A DNA stretch of 18,387 nucleotides from Luteimonas_C sp035250245 (GTDB lineage Bacteria > Pseudomonadota > Gammaproteobacteria > Xanthomonadales > Xanthomonadaceae). Under the pieces are notes generated by a model. That model was not told where the DNA came from, did no database searches, and worked only from the letters and a program-made list of their open reading frames with translations. The DNA lies in NCBI GenBank assembly GCA_035250245.1, contig DATFFH010000070.1:1-18387 (forward strand). Direction: 5' to 3'. Shown in pieces: positions 13,635-18,387 of the stretch. Every line of letters begins with the position of its first letter. Position 1 is the first letter of the stretch. The translations under genes were made by a program, and so were the position numbers.

Positions 13635-15776
13635 ATGAAGCCGACCCTCTTACTGCTGGCAAGCCTCTCGCTGATGACCCTCAACGCCCCTGCCGCCGAC
13701 CTTCCGCCCCCGCCCGACGTCGCCAAGAAACCGCACGAGGTCAAGGCCCCGTTCGGCGCGACCCGCGACGACGAGTACTACTGGCTGCGCGACGACAAGC
13801 GCAAGAATCCGGAGATGCTCGCCTATCTTAAGGCCGAGAACGACTACGCCACCGCGTTCATGGCGCCGCTGAAGCCGGTCGAGGATCGGCTGTACGGCGA
13901 GATCGTCGGCCGGATCAAGCAGGACGACGCCAGCGTGCCGTATCGCGAGCGCGGCTACTGGTACTACACCCGTTTCGAAACCGGCAAGGACTATCCGATC
14001 CACGCCCGCCGCAAGGGCACGATGCAAGGGCCGGAAGAAATCCTGCTCGACGTCAACGCCATGGCCGCCGGCAAGGATTATTTCAACGTCGCCGAATACG
14101 AGATTTCGCCCGACAACAAGATCATGGCCTGGACCGACGACGACGTCGGCCGCCGCCAGAACACGATCCACTTCAAGAACCTGGAAACCGGCGAGGTCTA
14201 TCCCGACACGATCAAGGGCGTCGCTTCGTACACCGCCTGGGCCGACGACAACAAGACCCTGTTCTACGTCGAGAACGACCCGGAAACCCTGCTTACCGTG
14301 CGGGTCAAGAAGCACGTGCTGGGTACGCCCGCCAGCCAGGACGCGTTGGTCTACGAAGAGAAAGACAACAGCTTCTACATGGGGATCTGGCGCACCCGCG
14401 ACGACAAGTTCATCTGCATCGACGTCGGCAGCACGGTCTCCACCGAAATACGCTGCGCGCCGGCCGCCGATCCGAAGGAATTCGCCGTTCTGGCGCCGCG
14501 AGAACGCGACGTGGAGTACTACGCCAACCACCTCGGCGGCCGCTGGGTGATCCGCACCAACGCCCCCGGTGCCGATGGAAGCCGCGCAGAGAACTTCAAG
14601 ATCGTCACCGCGCCGGACGGCAGCGCCTCGCGCAAGGATTGGAAGGACTGGGTGCCGCACCGCGAAGACGTCTTCATCGAAGACATCGAACTGTTCGACG
14701 GCTTCACCGCCATCGCCGAACGTTCCGACGGGTTGGAGCGCATCCGCCTGCTGAAGGGCGACCAAGAGGAATACGTCAAGGCCGACGAGTCCGCATATTC
14801 GATGGGCTTCTCGGTCAATTCCGAGCACGACACGCCGTGGCTGCGCTACACCTACACCTCGATGACCACGCCGGCGACCACGTACGAACTGAACACGCAG
14901 ACCGGCGAGCGTCGCCAGCTCAAGCAGCAGCCGGTGATCGGCTACGACGCGTCCAAGTACGCCACCGAACGGGTATGGGCCACGGCGCGCGACGGCACCA
15001 AGATTCCGGTCTCACTGGTTTACAAGAAAGGCTTCGAGAAGAACGGCAAGGCCGCGATGCTGCAGTACGCCTACGGCAGCTACGGCAATTCGATGGACCC
15101 CGGCTTCAGCGTGGTCAACGTCAGCCTGCTCGACCGCGGCATGGTCTATGCGCTGGCCCACATCCGCGGCGGCCAGGAAATGGGCCGCAAGTGGTACGAC
15201 GACGGCAAGCTGTTCCACAAGAAGAACACCTTCACCGATTTCATCGACGTCACCGACTATCTGGTGAAGGAAGGCTACGCGGCCAAGGATCGCGTCGCCG
15301 CGTACGGCGGCAGCGCCGGCGGCCTGCTGATGGGCGCGATCACCAACATGGCGCCCGAGAAATACCGCGTGATCCTGTCGCAGGTGCCGTTCGTCGACGT
15401 GGTGACGACGATGCTCGACCCCAGCATCCCTCTGACCACCAACGAATACGACGAGTGGGGCAATCCGGAGAAGAAGGAGTACTACGACTACATGGTCACG
15501 TACTCGCCCTACGACAATCTGAAGAAGCAGGCCTATCCGGCGATGTTCGTCGGCACCGGCCTGTGGGATTCGCAGGTGCAGTATTGGGAACCGGCCAAGT
15601 ACGTCGCCCGCCTGCGCGATCTGGACACCGGCAAGCAGCCGGTGCTGTTCCGCACGAACATGGACGCGGGCCACGGCGGCAAGTCGGGACGCTTCCGCAA
15701 GTATCGCGAACAGTCGGAGATGTTCGCGTTCATGCTGGATCAGCTGGGTGTGGGCGGTACGCGTTCGACCGATTGA
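13635..15776 (+). CDS. ptrB: Exported oligopeptidase B-like serine peptidase (family S9A)
   Basis: The 713-aa protein begins with a signal peptide (MKPTLLLLASLSLMTLNAPAA, cleaved about residue 21). It then follows E. coli PtrB closely: RDDEYYWLRDD, the propeller with SRRQ-like GRRQNTIHFKNLETGEVYP and LGTPASQDALVYEEKD, and the hydrolase domain. The triad is Ser560 in GGSAGGLLMGA, Asp645 in TGLWDSQVQYWEPAKYV, and His680 in MDAGHGGKSGR. Oligopeptidase B cleaves short peptides behind Arg or Lys. E. coli PtrB is a cytoplasmic protein of about 686 residues, so the signal peptide moves this one to the periplasm. Start ATG 13635 gives a standard signal with a Lys at position 2; ATG 13623 would add four residues. 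The symbol marks homology, not proven identity of role. Confidence 0.88.
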   Translation: MKPTLLLLASLSLMTLNAPAADLPPPPDVAKKPHEVKAPFGATRDDEYYWLRDDKRKNPEMLAYLKAENDYATAFMAPLKPVEDRLYGEIVGRIKQDDASVPYRERGYWYYTRFETGKDYPIHARRKGTMQGPEEILLDVNAMAAGKDYFNVAEYEISPDNKIMAWTDDDVGRRQNTIHFKNLETGEVYPDTIKGVASYTAWADDNKTLFYVENDPETLLTVRVKKHVLGTPASQDALVYEEKDNSFYMGIWRTRDDKFICIDVGSTVSTEIRCAPAADPKEFAVLAPRERDVEYYANHLGGRWVIRTNAPGADGSRAENFKIVTAPDGSASRKDWKDWVPHREDVFIEDIELFDGFTAIAERSDGLERIRLLKGDQEEYVKADESAYSMGFSVNSEHDTPWLRYTYTSMTTPATTYELNTQTGERRQLKQQPVIGYDASKYATERVWATARDGTKIPVSLVYKKGFEKNGKAAMLQYAYGSYGNSMDPGFSVVNVSLLDRGMVYALAHIRGGQEMGRKWYDDGKLFHKKNTFTDFIDVTDYLVKEGYAAKDRVAAYGGSAGGLLMGAITNMAPEKYRVILSQVPFVDVVTTMLDPSIPLTTNEYDEWGNPEKKEYYDYMVTYSPYDNLKKQAYPAMFVGTGLWDSQVQYWEPAKYVARLRDLDTGKQPVLFRTNMDAGHGGKSGRFRKYREQSEMFAFMLDQLGVGGTRSTD

Positions 15777-15800
15777 TTTCTTCGAAAAGTTTTGCTGTTG

Positions 15801-15922
15801 CCTCCTTTGAAAAAGGGGGCGGAGCGCCGAAGGCGATGGGGGATTTGCTTTTGCCTTTGCTCTGAGCAAATAACAAAGGCGAAAAGCAAATCCCCCTCGA
15901 TCCCCTTTTTCAAAGGGGGAGG
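15801..15922. repeat. Long imperfect inverted repeat (CCTCCTTTGAAAAAGGGGG type)
   Basis: The left side 15801-15858 (CCTCCTTTGAAAAAGGGGG ... GGGGGATTTGCTTTTGCCTT) and the right side 15876-15922 (AAAGGCGAAAAGCAAATCCC ... CAAAGGGGGAGG) are imperfect mirror images around GCTCTGAGCAAATAAC. It occupies the gap between the ptrB-like gene and the ybaN-like gene and probably forms a strong terminator-like stem. The GGGGGAGG end at 15915-15922 may double as a ribosome binding site for what follows. Confidence 0.75.
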
Positions 15923-15940
15923 AACAGCGATCATGCCGCC

Positions 15941-16336
15941 ATGACCGCTCCCGTCCGCTACCGCTGGGCCTGGTGGCTGCTCGCCTACGTCAGTCTGGGC
16001 GTAGGCATCGTCGGCATTTTCGTGCCGGGATTGCCGACCACGGTATTCGTGCTGATTTCGGCCTGGGCCGCCGCGCGCGGCTCGGAGAAACTGCATCGCT
16101 GGCTGCATGCGCATCCGCGTTTCGGCCCGGCGATCCGCGATTGGCAGGCGCACGGCGCGGTGTCGCGCCGCGCGAAATGGCTGGCGACCGCGACCATGGC
16201 GGTCTGCGCCGTCGTCCTGCTGCTGGTGATGCTGGGTTTCCCCGCGCATCGCTGGTGGATGACGGCGTTGCCGATCGCTTGCATGGCGATCGTCGCGGCG
16301 TGGTTGTGGCGAAGGCCGGAACCCCCGCGAACGTAG
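15941..16336 (+). CDS. ybaN: YbaN/DUF454 family inner-membrane protein
   Basis: The 131-aa product matches the YbaN family: the first two helices with LAYVSLGVGIVGIFVPGLPT and TTVFVLISAWAAARGSEKLH, then the cytoplasmic HPRFGPAIRDWQAHGAVSRRAK motif, then two more helices (TATMAVCAVVLLLVMLGF, MTALPIACMAIVAAWLW). The function of DUF454 proteins is not established. The length is normal. The stop TAG at 16334-16336 is formed by the GTAG head of the following repeat. The start at ATG 15941 overlaps as ATGA the end of a three-codon frame (ATG 15933, Met-Pro-Pro), and the nearest purine-rich site belongs to the preceding repeat, so its translation may depend on that mini-frame. Confidence 0.85.
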   Translation: MTAPVRYRWAWWLLAYVSLGVGIVGIFVPGLPTTVFVLISAWAAARGSEKLHRWLHAHPRFGPAIRDWQAHGAVSRRAKWLATATMAVCAVVLLLVMLGFPAHRWWMTALPIACMAIVAAWLWRRPEPPRT

Positions 16337-16471
16337 GGTGGGCCTTGGCCCACCGATGCGCACGGTCCGACATCGGCGGCAACGCAGATTCGAAAATCCA
16401 ACGCCGCCTTCTTCTTCGAGGCGGTCGCAGCGTTTTGGGAGATGGCGATGGTGGGCCAAGGCCCACCCTAC
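16333..16471. repeat. GTAG-headed inverted repeat pair (GTAGGGTGGGCCTTGGCCCACC type)
   Basis: The arms 16333-16354 and 16450-16471 are perfect reverse complements of 22 bases, each with the inner palindrome GGTGGGCC TT GGCCCACC form. They span almost exactly the gap between the convergent ybaN-like gene (stop inside the left arm) and the immunity-like gene (stop at 16475-16473, one base past the right arm). It could act as terminator for both. Confidence 0.83.
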
Positions 16472-16472
16472 G

Positions 16473-16736
16473 TCAGATCGGCTCGCCGCGGCGCGTGCCG
16501 GGCTTCACGATCAACAGCTCGTCCGCATCGCGCCGGCGCGCGCGCATCACCAGGTCCAGCGCCAGTTCCGGCTGCACCCGATAGCGCTCGAACTGCGCGC
16601 GGTCGATCTCGTAGTACTCCTCGTAATCGACCAGGCCGTTGTTGACCGGGATCGAAACGTAAAAACGCCCCGAATCCTCCTCGACGCCGATCGAGAAGCG
16701 ATGCTCCCGGTTCACCACCACGTCGTTGAACTTCAA
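16473..16736 (-). CDS. Small immunity-like protein behind the toxin-like gene
   Basis: An 87-aa frame starts 11 bases after the stop of the 399-aa toxin-like gene and ends at TGA 16475-16473. I chose TTG 16736 because it is the first usual start behind that stop; GTG codons a few residues later are alternatives, and the frame has no ATG near. The protein is soluble, with REHRFSIGVEEDSGRFYVSIPVNNGLVDYEEYYEIDRAQFERYRV as a beta-rich core, many acidic residues in the middle and a basic helix LVMRARRRDADELLI near the end. I do not recognise a family. Size, position and charge fit an immunity protein for the preceding gene, as in polymorphic toxin loci; this is inference. Confidence 0.6.
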   Translation of the reverse strand: MKFNDVVVNREHRFSIGVEEDSGRFYVSIPVNNGLVDYEEYYEIDRAQFERYRVQPELALDLVMRARRRDADELLIVKPGTRRGEPI

Positions 16737-16747
16737 AGGATCGGCGC

Positions 16748-17947
16748 TCAGTTGACCGTCGTCATATGGTACGCCGACGGCGGCAGCGCGCCAGCGTCGA
16801 TCACCGCCTCGTTGGCGCCGCCGGGCAGCTTGCCGCCCGGAATCCACTGGGTATTGGCGCCGTCCTCATTGCCCGACGGGATGCGGATATTGCCTTCCTT
16901 CGGCTTCGGGAAGTCGATCCTGACCAGCTTGTCGTTGGCCAGCGTGCCCGCCGGCAGGCCCAGCGCTTCTTCCAGCTTGGCGGTATCGCCGCCGGCGCTG
17001 GCGATCAGTGCATCGGCTTCGGCCTTGGGCATCACGAAGGTGGTGCCGTCCGCGCGCGCGATGCCGTATTTGTCGACCGCGCTCTGAGTCGCGAAGCGCG
17101 ATGCGCCCTGATCGAACAAGGCCATGTGCTCGTTGATGTAGGCCGGCGACAGGTATTCGGAAGGCGCCGGGCGCGTGCCTTTCGGCAATTTGGTGATGTC
17201 GTCGACCAGCGAGGCCGGCAACGAATCGCCGGCGCGGACCAGGCGGCCCGCGTCGCCCAGCACGTCCAGGGCGCGGGTGCCGTCGGCGATCTTGTCGGCG
17301 GTGCTCAGGCCTTCGGCGATGCGGGTGGCGGCGCCGCCGCCCTTGATCACGGCGTTGGCTTCGCCGGCGCCGATGAATAGGCTGCCGACGTCGACCACCA
17401 AGCGGCCGCCGAACTTGGACCAGTCGCCGTTCGCGGCGGCATCCTGATAACCCTGGGTCACGCCGTCCCACAACGCGCCGGCGGTGCGCATGTTGCCTTC
17501 CGGATTCACCGCCCAGCCGATCGGGCTGCCCAGGCTGCCGAGCGCGACGCCGGTGTTGGCCACCGTTTCCACGCGCTGGAAATTGCGGTCGGCGTGGGTC
17601 GCCCATTCCAGCGGGCTGACCAATTTGCTCGCGCCGTCGGCCAACTGCACGACGCCCTTGCCCATGTCGTACACCGCAAGCAGGCCGCCTTCGGTGACGC
17701 CGATCTGATGGGAAACGTATTGGCCGATCGTCTCGCCGACCACGCCGCCGTGTTCGCGGCCGAATTCGACGACGTCCTGGCGGAAGCCGTCGACCGCTTG
17801 CTCGGCGCTGTCCACCGCGCCTTCGATCTTGCCGCCGACCCAGTTCTTCGCATCGTCGACGTCGTCGAGCCGGTCGCCGACCCATTGGCGCGTGCTGCTG
17901 GCCGCGCTGGTGACGCTGTCCCAGGCTCCGCTCAGGCTGAATCCCAT
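16748..17947 (-). CDS. Toxin-like protein with modular pre-toxin region and unrecognised C-terminal domain
   Basis: The 399-aa protein begins at ATG 17947, with AAGGAG six bases before it. Residues 1-110 are helical and polar (VTSAASSTRQWVGDRLDDVD, IEGAVDSAEQAVDGFRQDVV). Residues 125-245 are rich in Gly and Ala, with SLGSPIGWAVNPEGN and VDVGSLFIGAGEANAVIKGG, as seen in pre-toxin regions of polymorphic toxins. The last 145 residues form a separate domain: SEYLSPAYINEHMALFDQGA, DGTTFVMPKAEADALI, KLVRIDFPKPK, then IPSGNEDGANTQWIPGGKLP. I recognise no enzyme family and no trafficking domain (PAAR, Rhs, WXG, two-partner secretion, XVIPCD), and there is no signal peptide or cysteine. A small immunity-like gene follows directly. 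Toxin is an inference from architecture. Confidence 0.6.
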   Translation of the reverse strand: MGFSLSGAWDSVTSAASSTRQWVGDRLDDVDDAKNWVGGKIEGAVDSAEQAVDGFRQDVVEFGREHGGVVGETIGQYVSHQIGVTEGGLLAVYDMGKGVVQLADGASKLVSPLEWATHADRNFQRVETVANTGVALGSLGSPIGWAVNPEGNMRTAGALWDGVTQGYQDAAANGDWSKFGGRLVVDVGSLFIGAGEANAVIKGGGAATRIAEGLSTADKIADGTRALDVLGDAGRLVRAGDSLPASLVDDITKLPKGTRPAPSEYLSPAYINEHMALFDQGASRFATQSAVDKYGIARADGTTFVMPKAEADALIASAGGDTAKLEEALGLPAGTLANDKLVRIDFPKPKEGNIRIPSGNEDGANTQWIPGGKLPGGANEAVIDAGALPPSAYHMTTVN

Positions 17948-17987
17948 GGCCGTCTCCTTGCGCGCGGCGCGCCCGATTTCTGGCCGA

Positions 17988-18016
17988 AAATTAGGCTTGC
18001 GAGTGCGCACTGAAAA
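17988..18016 (-). promoter_or_regulatory. Promoter of the toxin-like gene
   Basis: On the minus strand TTTTCA (18016-18011) is followed after 17 bases by TAATTT (17993-17988), about 41 bases before the start codon. The spacer contains the 10-base perfect palindrome AGTGCGCACT at 18002-18011, touching the -35, which might be a regulator site. Moderately supported. Confidence 0.4.
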
Positions 18017-18090
18017 GCTAGGGCAAACCCTGGCGCACCGGCTTGAGCCGCGTTTCAGGCGGTCGGCTGGGTTCCGGCGACGCGCCGGGC

Positions 18091-18096
18091 TACACT
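18091..18096 (+). promoter_or_regulatory. Possible -10 for leaderless lptM transcription
   Basis: TACACT is separated from the lptM ATG by exactly six bases, and no Shine-Dalgarno sequence precedes the ATG. The same geometry is seen at hemC and soeA. No good -35 is visible. Confidence 0.35.
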
Positions 18097-18102
18097 TCGG
18101 GC

Positions 18103-18327
18103 ATGAACCTACGCATCGCATTCACGATCGCGCTGTCGGCGCTGGCCTTGGCCGGTTGCGGCAACAAGGGCCCGCTGGTGCAGGCGCCGCCCAAGCCTGC
18201 GGAAGAAGCGCCGGCCGAGCCGCAAGCCGCTCCGCCCACGCAGGAAACGCCGGCCGAGCCCGCGGCCGAACCGGCACCGGAGCCGTCGGCCGAAACGCCG
18301 CCGCCCGCGCAAGACGGCGGCGGTTGA
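18103..18327 (+). CDS. lptM: LptM (YifL/LppL-like) small outer-membrane lipoprotein
   Basis: The 74-aa product has a lipoprotein signal ending in the lipobox ALAGC (Cys18), followed by GNKGPLVQAPPKP. CGxKGPL is the hallmark of LptM/YifL, which in E. coli binds LptD and helps assemble the LPS translocon. The rest is an Ala/Pro/Glu-rich tail (AEPQAAPPTQETPAEPAAE) with no fold, longer than the compact end of the E. coli protein. dapF starts four bases behind its stop; lptM lies upstream of dapF in many gammaproteobacteria, which supports the call. The start ATG 18103 is the only one that gives a proper signal peptide. Confidence 0.85.
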   Translation: MNLRIAFTIALSALALAGCGNKGPLVQAPPKPAEEAPAEPQAAPPTQETPAEPAAEPAPEPSAETPPPAQDGGG

Positions 18328-18331
18328 TCCG

Positions 18332-18387
18332 ATGAACGCTGCCGTGCGCGCGCCGGCCGTTCCGCTGCGCTTCACCAAGATGCACGG
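18332..18387 (+). CDS. dapF: Diaminopimelate epimerase, N-terminal fragment (runs out of the window)
   Basis: Eighteen codons are visible from ATG 18332: a short extension (NAAVRAPAVP) then LRFTKMHG, the conserved DapF start in which FTKMHG is normally followed by GNDFV. DapF turns LL- into meso-diaminopimelate for lysine and peptidoglycan synthesis. It lies four bases behind lptM in the same direction, a common pairing. Everything past the first residues lies outside the window; the call rests on this motif and the neighbour. Confidence 0.8.
   Translation, partial: MNAAVRAPAVPLRFTKMH

Noticed and set aside
16748..17947. Type IV secretion effector of the Xanthomonas X-Tfe class
   Set aside because: The C-terminus lacks the Gln-rich XVIPCD signature, and no virB/virD4 genes are in the window.
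1..18387. tRNA, rRNA, insertion sequence, prophage or replication origin
   Set aside because: No cloverleaf, rRNA-like stretch, transposase, integrase or DnaA-box cluster was seen when reading both strands.

Overview
The window looks like chromosomal DNA of a high-GC gammaproteobacterium of the Xanthomonadaceae/Lysobacteraceae (Lysobacter-like). The reasons are the algR-hemC and lptM-dapF gene pairs, secreted S9 peptidases, GC-rich third codon positions, and an unusual density of palindromic repeats, several with the GTAG head known from Stenotrophomonas REP elements. This is read from gene content only; no database search was made.

Layout. At 1-1466 (+) lie the C-terminal LytTR domain of AlgR and a complete hemC. 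Then come seven minus-strand genes, read from 8539 down to 1549: a lipoprotein, a SoeA-like molybdopterin oxidoreductase, a 76-aa two-helix membrane protein, a SoeB-like 4x[4Fe-4S] protein, a SoeC/DmsC-like anchor, and a DUF481-like outer-membrane protein with its own promoter and a LacI-type operator-like palindrome. At 8677-10547 (+) a WYL regulator overlaps a patatin-like phospholipase gene by one base. At 10910-15776 (+) are a small membrane protein and two consecutive signal-peptide-bearing S9A serine peptidases (prolyl oligopeptidase-like and oligopeptidase B-like). A ybaN-like (DUF454) gene follows at 15941. At 17947-16473 (-) there is a 399-aa toxin-like protein with a small immunity-like gene directly behind it. 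The window ends with lptM and the first codons of dapF (+).

Function. The SoeABC-like set should form a membrane-bound, cytoplasm-facing molybdoenzyme that passes electrons to or from the quinone pool; sulfite oxidation is the best guess for its reaction. Its A and B genes, the small membrane gene between them, and their start/stop overlaps indicate tight translational coupling.

Most notable. One palindromic repeat family (CCCTCTCCC/GGGAGAGGG hairpins) occurs four times: once between algR and hemC, and three times inside soeA (twice) and soeB, each time keeping the reading frame and coding for a low-complexity peptide. At least six other repeat types fill the intergenic gaps. The toxin-like/immunity-like pair has no domain I recognise and is the best candidate for an undescribed system.
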